DNA of 20,348 nt from Prevotellaceae bacterium UBA6417 (GCA_002439755.1 DJPH01000036.1:1-20348); one strand, 5' to 3'. Counted from the stretch's first letter, positions 1 through 8,709 are shown. The notes: generated from the letters alone by a model not told the origin. Translations and numbers: made by a program.

Positions 1-2
1 GC

Positions 3-80
3 CGAGATACACACGTGCTTCGGCCGAGACACGCATGCACTCCGGACGAGATACGCATGTGCTTCGGCCGGAGCACGTCG
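3..80. repeat. Degenerate 22-bp tandem repeat, about 3.5 copies
   Basis: Three head-to-tail units of 22 bases lie at 3-24, 25-46 and 47-68, followed by a partial, diverged fourth at 69-80. Each full unit starts CGAGAYAC and ends TTCGGC or TCCGGA. Units 1 and 3 match at 20 of 22 positions, and units 2 and 3 at 17 of 22. Most differences are transitions. The centre of each unit is a small palindrome or near-palindrome (CACGTG at 12-17, GCATGC at 33-38, GCATGT at 55-60). The junction of units 3 and 4 (59-76) forms an 18-base inverted repeat, GTGCTTCGG/CCGGAGCAC, with one wobble pair. Because 22 is not a multiple of 3, a repeated peptide is unlikely. The array may continue to the left of the window. 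Confidence 0.75.
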
Positions 81-191
81 CAAAATCAAGGCTTTGAGAC
101 ATCAGGCTTGAGGCTTCCCAAAGACCGAAGCCGCACCATCAGGCAGCAGAAGCACCACACCAAGACCCGCAAAAAGGCAGAATGCAGCCGA

Positions 192-223
192 TTTGCAGTA
201 TACACAATAATTTTGTATCTTTG
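192..223 (+). promoter_or_regulatory. Bacteroidota-type promoter for the HU-like gene
   Basis: A -33 element TTTG (192-195) is followed, after 20 bases, by a -7 element TATCTTTG (216-223). This matches the TTTG/TAnnTTTG consensus used by the Bacteroidota primary sigma factor, with the usual spacing. The expected transcription start near 230 leaves a leader of about 20 bases before the ATG at 250. Confidence 0.8.
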
Positions 224-249
224 GCATCTGAATATAAAACATCTATCAC

Positions 250-849
250 ATGAGCATCAAATATGACATACGCTCCATTCACAACTCTGAAGGCAAGGGC
301 GAAGAACGCAAGTATGTAGGCATCACAGACCACAGCCCCATGACCGCCGATCAGCTGGCCGGCTATATACAAGGCCGCTGCTCGCTGACCAAGGGCGACG
401 TGAAAGCAGCCCTCTCTGCCTTGCGCGACTGCCTGGTATGCGAACTGACGAGCGGCAACAGGTTCTACATTCCCGAGATAGGTTACTTTTCCCTTGCCGT
501 AGAAGCCCAAATGCCCGAAGGCCTCACCATAGAACAGGTGAAGGGCAACCATGTGCAGGTAAGCGGCATAAAGTTTCGGCCCGAAGCCTCACTCCTGCGC
601 GAAATGAAACACGCAACCAGCTTTGAGCGCGACAACACCCCGCACCGCTCGAAGGCCTATACCGAAGCTGAACTGCTGGAAAAGATACACACCTACCTCT
701 CCACCCACCGGAGCCTGACGCGGCGCACCATGGAGACAGAGTTCGGGCTCCTTGGAAGCACAGCCCGCAAATGGCTGAAACATTTCACCGACACCGGCGT
801 CCTCAAGAAAGAAGGCCCGCGCAACTCGCCCGTATATCTGCCGGCCTGA
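250..849 (+). CDS. HU-like DNA-binding protein with C-terminal winged-helix-like domain
   Basis: This 199-residue protein resembles the HU-like (HU-HIG) proteins common in Bacteroidales. Residues about 1-125 fit the HU fold: a helical start containing DQLAGYIQGR and a helix around VKAALSALRDCL. The central part, with NRFYIPEIGYFSLAV, corresponds to the beta-arm segment, followed by IKFRPEASLLREMK. Residues about 135-199 look like a separate small DNA-binding domain: helices around EAELLEKIHTYLSTH and SLTRRTMETEFGL, a recognition-helix-like STARKWLKHF, and a wing ending in RNSPVYLPA. The likely role is nucleoid binding or local regulation, but the target is unknown. The ATG is about 20 bases downstream of the predicted transcription start, so it is probably correct. 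The gene is monocistronic, with its own promoter and a hairpin after its stop. Confidence 0.8.
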   Translation: MSIKYDIRSIHNSEGKGEERKYVGITDHSPMTADQLAGYIQGRCSLTKGDVKAALSALRDCLVCELTSGNRFYIPEIGYFSLAVEAQMPEGLTIEQVKGNHVQVSGIKFRPEASLLREMKHATSFERDNTPHRSKAYTEAELLEKIHTYLSTHRSLTRRTMETEFGLLGSTARKWLKHFTDTGVLKKEGPRNSPVYLPA

Positions 850-877
850 AGCCGCGGATGCGGACAGACAGGCATTT

Positions 878-900
878 AGGAGCAGCACAGTGTTGCTCCT
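878..900 (+). terminator. Hairpin after the HU-like gene, overlapping the ahcY promoter
   Basis: AGGAGCAGCAC (878-888) and GTGTTGCTCCT (890-900) are complementary apart from one G-T wobble. They are followed by only a short TTTC. Twenty-nine bases downstream of the HU-like stop, this fits a weak intrinsic terminator. The 3' arm contains the -33 element of the next promoter, so it could instead be an operator. Confidence 0.5.
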
Positions 901-923
901 TTCAGCGAATTGAGCTATCTTTG
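892..923 (+). promoter_or_regulatory. Bacteroidota-type promoter for ahcY and the downstream operon
   Basis: A -33-like GTTG (892-895) is followed, after 20 bases, by TATCTTTG (916-923), identical to the -7 element of the HU-like gene. The ATG of ahcY lies 28 bases beyond the -7 box. No promoter of this quality was seen between ahcY and 9939, so this one may serve the whole block. Confidence 0.75.
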
Positions 924-951
924 CAGTCAAATAAGGTAACACGCAAAACAA

Positions 952-2370
952 ATGGAAAAACAACTATTCAGCAATGAGCCGTACAAAGTGGCCGACATAG
1001 GGCTCGCCGAGTTCGGACGGCAGGAAATACGCATCGCCGAACACGAAATGCCGGGACTCATGGCCCTCCGAGAGAAATATGCCGGCACACAGCCCCTGAA
1101 AGGCGCACGCATCATGGGCTCACTGCACATGACCATACAGACAGCCGTGCTGATCAGAACCCTCGTGACACTTGGTGCAGAGGTAAGATGGAGCTCATGC
1201 AACATCTATTCCACCCAAGACCATGCCGCAGCAGCCATAGCCGCACAAGGCATCCCCGTATTTGCATGGAAAGGCGAAACACAGGAAGAATACTGGTGGT
1301 GTGCCCTACAGGCCATGAACTTCCCCGACGGACAGCTGCCCAACATGATAGTTGACGACGGCGGCGACGCCACACTCATGATACACCTCGGCGTAAAAGC
1401 CGAAAACAACCCCGCAGTGCTCGACACACCATCGGGCAGCGACGACGAGGCAGCCCTCAAGGACATGCTCAAAAAAGTGCTCAAGGCACAGCCCGACAGA
1501 TGGCACACCACAGCCCAAGGCATGAAAGGCGTGAGCGAAGAAACCACCACAGGCGTGCACCGCCTCTACCACATGCAGAAACACGGAGAGCTGCTTTTCC
1601 CCGCCTTCAATGTAAACGACTCAGTGACCAAAAGCAAATTCGACAACCTCTACGGTTGCAGAGAATCACTGCTGGACGGCATCCGCAGAGCCACCGATGT
1701 CATGATTGCCGGCAAGGTATGTGTAGTATGCGGATACGGCGATGTAGGCAAAGGCTGCGCACAAAGCCTGCGCAATAGCGGTGCACGCGTGCTCATCACA
1801 GAGATAGACCCCATATGCGCACTGCAGGCAGCCATGGAAGGCTACGAAGTGGTCACTATGGACGAAGCAGCCCCACGCGGCAACATCTTCGTGACAGCCA
1901 CAGGCAACATAGACGTCATCACCCTGGAACACATGCAGCAAATGCCCGATGAAGCCATCGTGTGCAATATAGGTCACTTCGACGGAGAAATACAGGTTGA
2001 AAGGCTCCACAAGGCAGAAGGCGTGGTGAGAACAGCCATAAAGCCACAAGTAGACAGCTACCTCTTTGCCGACGGCCACCACATAACAGTACTTGCAGAC
2101 GGTAGGCTTGTCAACCTCGGATGTGCCACAGGTCACCCCAGTTTCGTTATGAGCAACTCCTTCACTAACCAGACTTTGGCCCAGATAGAACTATACACCA
2201 ACCACTACGAAACCGGCGTATATGTACTGCCGAAGAAGCTGGATGAAGAAGTGGCTCGGCTACATCTCAAGAGCGTAGGTGTACACCTCACCCAACTCAC
2301 ACAGGCACAGGCCGACTACATAGGTGTAGACAAAGAAGGCCCGTTCAAGGCAGAAACCTATCGTTACTAA
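952..2370 (+). CDS. ahcY: S-adenosylhomocysteine hydrolase (adenosylhomocysteinase)
   Basis: This cytosolic NAD-dependent enzyme splits S-adenosylhomocysteine reversibly into adenosine and homocysteine, relieving product inhibition of methyltransferases. All hallmark motifs are intact. They include the substrate-side LHMTIQTAVL with His59 and the first family signature NIYSTQDHAAAAI at residues 84-96. The catalytic segment TKSKFDNLYGC carries Lys227, Asp231, Asn232 and Cys236. The NAD-binding glycine motif GYGDVGKG is at 261-268. The C-terminal KAETYRY has Lys466 and Tyr470, which in this family reach into the NAD site of the neighbouring subunit. At 472 residues it matches bacterial members, which carry an insertion relative to the shorter animal enzyme. 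It appears to head an operon, with 39 bases to the next gene. Confidence 0.97.
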   Translation: MEKQLFSNEPYKVADIGLAEFGRQEIRIAEHEMPGLMALREKYAGTQPLKGARIMGSLHMTIQTAVLIRTLVTLGAEVRWSSCNIYSTQDHAAAAIAAQGIPVFAWKGETQEEYWWCALQAMNFPDGQLPNMIVDDGGDATLMIHLGVKAENNPAVLDTPSGSDDEAALKDMLKKVLKAQPDRWHTTAQGMKGVSEETTTGVHRLYHMQKHGELLFPAFNVNDSVTKSKFDNLYGCRESLLDGIRRATDVMIAGKVCVVCGYGDVGKGCAQSLRNSGARVLITEIDPICALQAAMEGYEVVTMDEAAPRGNIFVTATGNIDVITLEHMQQMPDEAIVCNIGHFDGEIQVERLHKAEGVVRTAIKPQVDSYLFADGHHITVLADGRLVNLGCATGHPSFVMSNSFTNQTLAQIELYTNHYETGVYVLPKKLDEEVARLHLKSVGVHLTQLTQAQADYIGVDKEGPFKAETYRY

Positions 2371-2409
2371 CACCGGATAGAACCATCCAAGCAACATACC
2401 ATCAGTCAC

Positions 2410-4926
2410 ATGAACAGATTATTCAAACAAATAGGCCCCGATGTGGCCGCCCTGCTGTTCTTCCTGCTGCTGTCACTGGCCTACTTCATCACACCGGCCA
2501 CACAGGGACTCGTGCTCTCGGGCAGCGACAACACAGCAGGCATAGGCCTGGGACAGGAGATAGCACGCCACCAGGAAAAGACAGGCGAAATCACACGTTG
2601 GACCAACGCCATCTTCGGAGGAATGCCTACATTCCAGATAACACCCACCTACAGCTCCCGCACAGCGCTGAGCTGGCTGCGTAGTGCCTACGAGCTGGGA
2701 CTCGGCGGAGCTTTGATGTATGTCTTTATACTTCTCACCGGCTTCTATGTCTTAATGCGAGTGCTGCGCTATAGACCCTGGCTCTCGGCATTAGGCGCAA
2801 TAGCATGGGCCTTCTCGTCATACTTCTTCATCATCATCGCAGCCGGACACATATGGAAAGTGATGACACTGGCCTTCATACCACCCACAATAGCCGGCAT
2901 GATACTGTGCTATCGCGGCAAATACCTGTGGGGCGGCCTCGTGACAGCCCTGTTCATGGCCTTCCAGATACTGTCAAACCACCTGCAGATGACCTACTAC
3001 TTCGGCTTCGTCATGTTGCTGATGATCATCGGATATCTGGTGCAAGCCGTCAAAGAACACACACTGCCGCGCTTCGCAAAAGCCACAGCCACATTTGCAG
3101 CAGCCTGCATCATAGCTCTCGCCGCCAATCTTCCCAGCCTCTACCATACATATGAATACAGCAAGGAAACCATGCGCGGAACAGCCTCAATCGAGTCAGC
3201 GGCAACACCGAAAAAGAACGGCTTGAGCAAAGACTACATAACACAATGGAGCTATGGCATAGGAGAAACATGGACACTGCTGGTGCCCAACGCCAAAGGA
3301 GGGGCATCGGTGCCACTGGCAAGCAACGACAAAGCCATGGAAAAAGCCGACCCGCAATATGCACAGATATACCAGCAGATAGGACAATACTGGGGCAACC
3401 AGCCCGGAACATCAGGACCCGTCTACGTGGGAGCCTGCATACTGATGCTCTTCTTCCTGAGCCTCTTCATCGTCAAAGGGCCGATAAAATGGAGCCTCCT
3501 CGCGGCAACAGTGCTCAGCATCATGCTCTCGTGGGGACACAACTTCCCGGCTCTGACCGACTTCTTCATAGACTATATACCTTATTATAATAAGTTCCGC
3601 ACTGTAGCCTCCATACTCGTCATAGCCGAATTCACCATTCCGCTGCTCGCCATCATGGGACTGGCCAAGGTGATTCAGGAACCCGAACTGCTCAAACGCA
3701 AGGCCAAATACCTCTACGTGAGCTTCGCCCTGACCGGAGGCATGGCACTGCTGTTCGCATTGATGCCTACACTGTTCTTCCCCTCCTACATATCAGCCAA
3801 CGAGAAGACACAGCTGGGAATGGCCTTTGCCGCCAACCCCGCAGTGGGAGACGCCATCATGGCCAACCTGAGCGAAATGAGAAAAACCATCTTCGTGGCC
3901 GATGCATGGCGGAGCTTCGCAGTGGTCCTGACCGGCTTTGTGCTGCTTCTGGCCTACCGGTATAAGAAACTGAAAGCCGTGCCCATGACCATCGCACTCG
4001 CAGCCCTCTGCATCATTGACATGTATAGCGTGAACAAACGCTATCTGAACGATAACAACTTTGTGGAAGAACAGCACAACGAGCAAAGCTTTGCCAAGAC
4101 AGCAGCCGACGAAATGATACTGCGCGACAAGAGCCTTGACTACAGAGTGCTGAACCTGGCGCGCAACACCTTCAATGAAAACGAAACAGCCTACTACCAC
4201 AAAAGCATAGGAGGCTACCACCCGGCCAAGCTGGGACGCTACCAAGACCTTATCAACTCATGCATCGCTCCCGAGATACAACGCATATCCAATGAGGTGG
4301 GAGCACACAAGAGTATCGCAGAAATCAACTTCAGCAAAGTGTCGCCCGTGCTCAACATGCTCAACTGTAAATACTTCATCTTCCCTGTGGGCAACGGACA
4401 GGAAGCCGCATTCACCAATACGGCCGCCTATGGCAATGCCTGGTTTGTGGACAAAATACAGTTTGTGAAGACACCCAACGAAGAGCTCAATGCACTAAAA
4501 CAAATTGACCCACGCACCACAGCTGTAGCCGATACCCGCTATCAGGCAACACTGGCAAAGGCCGGCAACGATGCCTGCGACAGCACAAGCACCATCAAAC
4601 TGGTGAAATATGAAGCCGACGAACTGCACTACGAAACCACATCGGCCACAGGAGGCATAGCCATATTCTCGGAAATCTACTATCCGGGATGGCAGGCCAC
4701 CATCGACGGCAAGCCGCTGGAGCTGGGAAGAGCCGACTATGTGCTGCGTGCAGCCTACGTGCCCGCAGGCAAACACAAGATATGCATGACCTTCAGACCC
4801 GCAAGCGTCAAGGCAACGGAGACAGTGGCCTATGCCGCACTGATATTGATGGCGCTGGGATTCATCTATGCAATAGTGAAGACCGTACGCACCGGAATGC
4901 AGTCTACAAACCGACACAAGAATTGA
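2410..4926 (+). CDS. YfhO-family polytopic membrane protein (putative GT-C-like transferase)
   Basis: An 838-residue integral membrane protein of the YfhO family. About a dozen hydrophobic segments are visible. One is near residues 11-28, followed by a loop containing SGSDNTAG, then a run of helices at about 100-245, more between 338 and 540, and a final helix near 805-828. A soluble region of about 250 residues (about 545-790) precedes that helix and contains the family-typical stretch EIYYPGWQATIDGK. Characterised Gram-positive members are needed to add sugars to cell-envelope polymers, and the architecture resembles GT-C glycosyltransferases that use lipid-linked donors. Here an envelope-glycan role is an inference, and the substrate is unknown. 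Its TGA (4924-4926) overlaps an ATG belonging to the hisS frame. Confidence 0.85.
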   Translation: MNRLFKQIGPDVAALLFFLLLSLAYFITPATQGLVLSGSDNTAGIGLGQEIARHQEKTGEITRWTNAIFGGMPTFQITPTYSSRTALSWLRSAYELGLGGALMYVFILLTGFYVLMRVLRYRPWLSALGAIAWAFSSYFFIIIAAGHIWKVMTLAFIPPTIAGMILCYRGKYLWGGLVTALFMAFQILSNHLQMTYYFGFVMLLMIIGYLVQAVKEHTLPRFAKATATFAAACIIALAANLPSLYHTYEYSKETMRGTASIESAATPKKNGLSKDYITQWSYGIGETWTLLVPNAKGGASVPLASNDKAMEKADPQYAQIYQQIGQYWGNQPGTSGPVYVGACILMLFFLSLFIVKGPIKWSLLAATVLSIMLSWGHNFPALTDFFIDYIPYYNKFRTVASILVIAEFTIPLLAIMGLAKVIQEPELLKRKAKYLYVSFALTGGMALLFALMPTLFFPSYISANEKTQLGMAFAANPAVGDAIMANLSEMRKTIFVADAWRSFAVVLTGFVLLLAYRYKKLKAVPMTIALAALCIIDMYSVNKRYLNDNNFVEEQHNEQSFAKTAADEMILRDKSLDYRVLNLARNTFNENETAYYHKSIGGYHPAKLGRYQDLINSCIAPEIQRISNEVGAHKSIAEINFSKVSPVLNMLNCKYFIFPVGNGQEAAFTNTAAYGNAWFVDKIQFVKTPNEELNALKQIDPRTTAVADTRYQATLAKAGNDACDSTSTIKLVKYEADELHYETTSATGGIAIFSEIYYPGWQATIDGKPLELGRADYVLRAAYVPAGKHKICMTFRPASVKATETVAYAALILMALGFIYAIVKTVRTGMQSTNRHKN

Positions 4927-4931
4927 TGACA

Positions 4932-6296
4932 ATGGCAGCAAAACCCAACATACCCAAAGGGACACGCGACTTTTCGCCCATGGAAATGGCAAAGCGCAAT
5001 TACATATTCGACACCATACGCAGCGTATTTGCCATGTACGGATTCCGCCAGATAGAGACTCCGGCCATGGAGAACTTATCCACACTGATGGGAAAATACG
5101 GTGAAGAAGGCGACAAACTTCTGTTCAAGATATTAAACTCCGGTGACTTCAAGCAGCCGGTCACCACGGACGAATGGCAGGGACTCACGGCCAACCAACT
5201 GGCTCCCCGCCTGTGCGAAAAGGGACTCCGTTATGACCTTACCGTACCATTTGCAAGGTTCGTTGTGCAGCATCATGACGAGCTACAAATGCCATTTAAA
5301 CGCTACCAGATACAGCCCGTATGGCGAGCTGACAGGCCTCAGAAAGGACGCTATCGTGAGTTCTACCAATGCGATGCCGATGTGGTAGGCTCAAACTCAT
5401 TGTGGAACGAGGTGGAACTGATGCAAATCGTAGACGAAGTATTCGCACGTTTCGGCATCAGAACCTGCATAAAGATTAACAACCGCAAGATACTTACAGG
5501 GGTCGCAGAGTATATAGGATGCCCCGACAAGATAGTCGACATCACCGTAGCAATAGATAAGCTCGACAAGATAGGTGTAGACAAAGTACGTGAAGAACTG
5601 GCTGCCGACGGCCTCAAAGCCGAAGCCATCGACAAACTGCAGCCGCTGTTTGACATCAAAGGTGACAATCAATCGCGACTCGCTGCCATCAGCAAAATGC
5701 TGGAAAACAGCGAAACAGGCAAGAAAGGTATCGAAGAATGCACCTTCGTACTACAGGCACTGGAAAGCCTGGGGCTAAGGAATCAGATGGAGTTTGACCT
5801 GACATTGGCACGTGGGCTCAACTACTACACAGGCTGCATTTTCGAAGTGAAAGCCCTCGATGCAGCCATAGGCAGCATTACAGGTGGAGGCCGCTATGAC
5901 AACCTTACGGGAATCTTCGGGATGCCGGGTCTAAGTGGCGTAGGCATCTCCTTCGGTGCCGACAGGATATTTGATGTACTGAACCAACTGGACCTCTACC
6001 CGGAAGAGACCACCAGTGGTGTACAGCTGTTGTTCATCAACTTCGGAGACAAAGAGGCCGCACATTGCATAAAGCTGGCTGCAAGCATGCGCAAAGCAGG
6101 CATACGTACGGAAGTCTATCCCGACAGTGTCAAGATGAAGAAGCAAATGAGCTATGCCAACGCAGTAGGAGCTAACTACGTAGCTCTGGTTGGAGAAAAC
6201 GAAATTGCATCCGGACTTGTGTCGCTTAAGAACATGCAGACAGGAGAACAAAAAAGCCTGACTCCGGAGCAAGTAATAGAGGAAATCAACCATTAA
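4932..6296 (+). CDS. hisS: Histidyl-tRNA synthetase
   Basis: A class II synthetase that charges tRNA-His. Taking the ATG at 4932 gives 454 residues beginning MAAKPNIPKGTRDFSP, as expected for Bacteroidales HisRS. An in-frame ATG six bases earlier (4926), overlapping the yfhO stop as TGATG, would add only Met-Thr. The frame stays open further upstream inside yfhO, but that extension is not HisRS-like. Motif 2 is RYREFYQCDADVVG (Arg140 to about Gly153). The histidine-specific signature is RGLNYYTG (294-301), with Arg294 at the catalytic arginine position. Motif 3 begins around GGGRYDNL (318-325). The last roughly 90 residues form the anticodon-binding domain. The stop overlap suggests translational coupling to yfhO. 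Confidence 0.96.
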   Translation: MAAKPNIPKGTRDFSPMEMAKRNYIFDTIRSVFAMYGFRQIETPAMENLSTLMGKYGEEGDKLLFKILNSGDFKQPVTTDEWQGLTANQLAPRLCEKGLRYDLTVPFARFVVQHHDELQMPFKRYQIQPVWRADRPQKGRYREFYQCDADVVGSNSLWNEVELMQIVDEVFARFGIRTCIKINNRKILTGVAEYIGCPDKIVDITVAIDKLDKIGVDKVREELAADGLKAEAIDKLQPLFDIKGDNQSRLAAISKMLENSETGKKGIEECTFVLQALESLGLRNQMEFDLTLARGLNYYTGCIFEVKALDAAIGSITGGGRYDNLTGIFGMPGLSGVGISFGADRIFDVLNQLDLYPEETTSGVQLLFINFGDKEAAHCIKLAASMRKAGIRTEVYPDSVKMKKQMSYANAVGANYVALVGENEIASGLVSLKNMQTGEQKSLTPEQVIEEINH

Positions 6297-6316
6297 AAGC
6301 CTGAAAACACAAGACA

Positions 6317-8359
6317 ATGACAGATAAGAAGTTCAAACGCACATTGGTTACTGCCGCATTGCCCTATGCAAACGGCGGCATTCACATAGGACATCTGGCC
6401 GGTGTCTATGTGCCATCCGACATATACGTGCGCTACTTGCGCCTGAAAGGAGAGCCGGTACTGTTCATATGCGGCTCTGACGAACATGGCGTTCCGGTTA
6501 CCATCAGGGCACGTAAGGAAGGCTGCAGTCCCCAAGATATAGTCGACAGATACCACAAGCTCATCAAAGAAAGCTTTGAACAGTTTGGCATCAGCTTCGA
6601 CATTTACGGCCGGACAACTTCAAAGACACACAGCCGTGTGGCTTCCAATTTCTTCAGAACACTATACGACAAAGGCGTATTTCTGGAAAAGGAAAGCGAA
6701 CAATACTACGATGAAGAAGCCCAAACATTCCTGGCCGACCGCTACATTGTGGGCGAATGCCCCCACTGCCATGCACAAGGCGCATATGGCGATCAGTGCG
6801 AGCATTGCGGTTCTGCCCTAAGCCCCACAGAGCTGATTAACCCGCATAGCACAGTGAGCGGCAGCACACCCGTGCTGAAGAAGACTAAACACTGGTATCT
6901 GCCATTAGACAAATATCAGCCATGGCTCGAAGAGTGGATACTGAAAGACCATAAGGAATGGCGCAGCAACGTCTATGGACAATGCAAGAGCTGGTTGGAC
7001 ACAGGCTTGCAGCCCCGTGCAGTAAGCCGCGATTTGGACTGGGGTATACCTGTACCGGTCGAGGGAGCTGAAGGCAAAGTGCTTTATGTTTGGTTTGACG
7101 CACCCATAGGATATATCAGCAACACCATAGACTTGCGCCCCGACGACTGGGAAACATGGTGGAAAGACAAGTCGACACGACTGGTACACTTCATCGGCAA
7201 AGACAACATCGTGTTCCACTGCATCGTGTTCCCAACCATGCTGAAAGCTGAAGGAAGCTATATACTTCCCGACAACGTTCCGGCCAATGAGTTCCTAAAT
7301 CTTGAAGACAATAAGATATCAACATCACGCAATTGGGCTGTATGGCTGCATGAATACAACAAGGACTTTCCCGGCAAACAAGATATTCTGCGCTACGTGC
7401 TCACTGCAAATGCTCCGGAAACAAAAGACAATAACTTCACGTGGAAAGACTTCCAGGCACGCAACAACAATGAACTGGTGGCTGTCTACGGAAACTTTGT
7501 CAACAGGGCTCTGCAACTCACCAGGAAGTATTACCAAAGCATTGTTCCACAGCCCGGCGAATGGACCAGTGGAGACAAGGCAATGATTGCAGAGTTTACA
7601 GATGTAAAGAACCGCGTTGAGCAGCTCCTTGATACATTCCATTTCCGCGAAGCACAAAAAGAAGCCATGGAACTCGCACGCATAGGCAACAAATACCTGG
7701 CTGAAAGCGAGCCCTGGGCTATCGTAAAGGACAATCCGGAGCGTGTAAAGACTATTCTCTACCTCAGTTTGCAGCTTGTAGCCAATCTTTCAATTGCATT
7801 TGAGCCTTTCCTGCCTTTTAGCAGCCAACGCCTACGCGCCATGATAGGACTCGACAAATGTGTATGGAACGACCTGGGCCGCACAGATATCCTTAAAGCA
7901 GGGATGCAACTGGGCGAACCTTCACTGCTGTTTGAAAAGATTGAAGACGATGTTGTTGAAGCACAAGTGAAAAAGCTTCATGACATGAAGATTGCCAATG
8001 AAATGGAAAACTTCAAGCCTGAAGCTGTGGCTCCCGATATAAACATTGATGACTTTGCCAAACTGGACATCCGGGTGGGCACAGTAAAAGACTGCGCCAA
8101 AGTGGCCAAGAAAGACAAGCTACTGCAATTCACCATAGACGACGGTATGGGCGAACGCACCATAATAAGCGGGTTGGCTCTGCACTACAAGCCTGAAGAA
8201 CTGATAGGCAAACAAGTATGCTTCATCGCCAATCTGGCTCCACGCAAATTTGGCAAAATCACGAGCCAGGGAATGATTCTAAGTGCACTCAACGCAGACG
8301 GCAACCTCAGTGTAATGACCACAGACCGCACAGTAAAGCCGGGCTGCAAAGTTCAATAG
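6317..8359 (+). CDS. metG: Methionyl-tRNA synthetase with C-terminal tRNA-binding domain
   Basis: A class I synthetase of 680 residues that charges both initiator and elongator tRNA-Met. The HIGH-type motif is within PYANGGIHIGH (16-26). The KMSKS loop is KISTS (333-337), a variant I associate with Bacteroidota enzymes. The zinc knuckle has four cysteines (Cys148, Cys151, Cys161, Cys164) in a CxxC...CxxC arrangement. An alpha-helical anticodon-binding domain occupies the middle. From about residue 575 a Trbp111/EMAP-like OB domain begins with FAKLDIRVGTVKDC and ends in TDRTVKPGCKV; in this family it supports dimerisation and tRNA binding. The gene lies 20 bases after hisS and 10 before rbfA, so the three are probably co-transcribed. 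Confidence 0.97.
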   Translation: MTDKKFKRTLVTAALPYANGGIHIGHLAGVYVPSDIYVRYLRLKGEPVLFICGSDEHGVPVTIRARKEGCSPQDIVDRYHKLIKESFEQFGISFDIYGRTTSKTHSRVASNFFRTLYDKGVFLEKESEQYYDEEAQTFLADRYIVGECPHCHAQGAYGDQCEHCGSALSPTELINPHSTVSGSTPVLKKTKHWYLPLDKYQPWLEEWILKDHKEWRSNVYGQCKSWLDTGLQPRAVSRDLDWGIPVPVEGAEGKVLYVWFDAPIGYISNTIDLRPDDWETWWKDKSTRLVHFIGKDNIVFHCIVFPTMLKAEGSYILPDNVPANEFLNLEDNKISTSRNWAVWLHEYNKDFPGKQDILRYVLTANAPETKDNNFTWKDFQARNNNELVAVYGNFVNRALQLTRKYYQSIVPQPGEWTSGDKAMIAEFTDVKNRVEQLLDTFHFREAQKEAMELARIGNKYLAESEPWAIVKDNPERVKTILYLSLQLVANLSIAFEPFLPFSSQRLRAMIGLDKCVWNDLGRTDILKAGMQLGEPSLLFEKIEDDVVEAQVKKLHDMKIANEMENFKPEAVAPDINIDDFAKLDIRVGTVKDCAKVAKKDKLLQFTIDDGMGERTIISGLALHYKPEELIGKQVCFIANLAPRKFGKITSQGMILSALNADGNLSVMTTDRTVKPGCKVQ

Positions 8360-8369
8360 ACAACCAAAC

Positions 8370-8705
8370 ATGGAAAAAACACGTCAGAACAAAATAGGAC
8401 GTCTCATACAGAAAGAGCTAAGTGAGCTGTTCCTCCTGCAGACTAAAGCAATGCATGGAGTAATGGTCTCTGTAAGCAATTGCAGGGTATCGCCCGACTT
8501 AAGCTATTGCAACGTATATCTAAGCGTATTCCCGTCAGACAAGGCCAAAGGCATCGTCGACAACATTGCCGCCAACGGGCGCACCGTAAGATACGACCTG
8601 GGGCAACGCCTTCGTTATCAGCTCAGGATTATTCCCGAATTACGTTTCTTCGTGGATGATACACTCGATTACATGGAACATATCGACGAATTATTAAAGA
8701 AATAA
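8370..8705 (+). CDS. rbfA: Ribosome-binding factor A
   Basis: This 111-residue protein has the single KH-like domain of RbfA, which binds the immature 30S subunit and helps 16S rRNA 5'-end maturation and cold adaptation. Recognisable stretches are the opening RQNKIGRLIQKELSELF, the strand VSVSNCRVSPDLSYCNVYLSVF, and the C-terminal RLRYQLRIIPELRFFVDDTLDYMEHIDELL. Length is normal for the short Bacteroidota form. It sits 10 bases after metG and ends 5 bases before the next start codon. Confidence 0.93.
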   Translation: MEKTRQNKIGRLIQKELSELFLLQTKAMHGVMVSVSNCRVSPDLSYCNVYLSVFPSDKAKGIVDNIAANGRTVRYDLGQRLRYQLRIIPELRFFVDDTLDYMEHIDELLKK

Positions 8706-8709
8706 GTTC

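Noticed and set aside
3..80. CRISPR array
   Set aside because: Units are contiguous with no spacers, only 22 bp, and diverged from one another. No cas gene is present.
15..266. An 83-codon + frame starting with GTG across the repeats and the promoter
   Set aside because: It crosses the 22-bp repeats, which shift frame each unit. It also runs through a consensus promoter and overlaps the start of the well-supported HU-like gene. The peptide resembles no family.
139..552. Long - strand frames opposite the + genes, such as 139-552 and 4495-5085
   Set aside because: They are shadows of real + strand genes: high Cys/His/Val content, no family match, and no promoters.
4689..4931. Upstream extension of hisS inside the yfhO-like gene
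   Set aside because: The frame is open, but the extra 81 residues are Arg/His-rich shadow sequence of yfhO. HisRS homology begins at MAAKPN.
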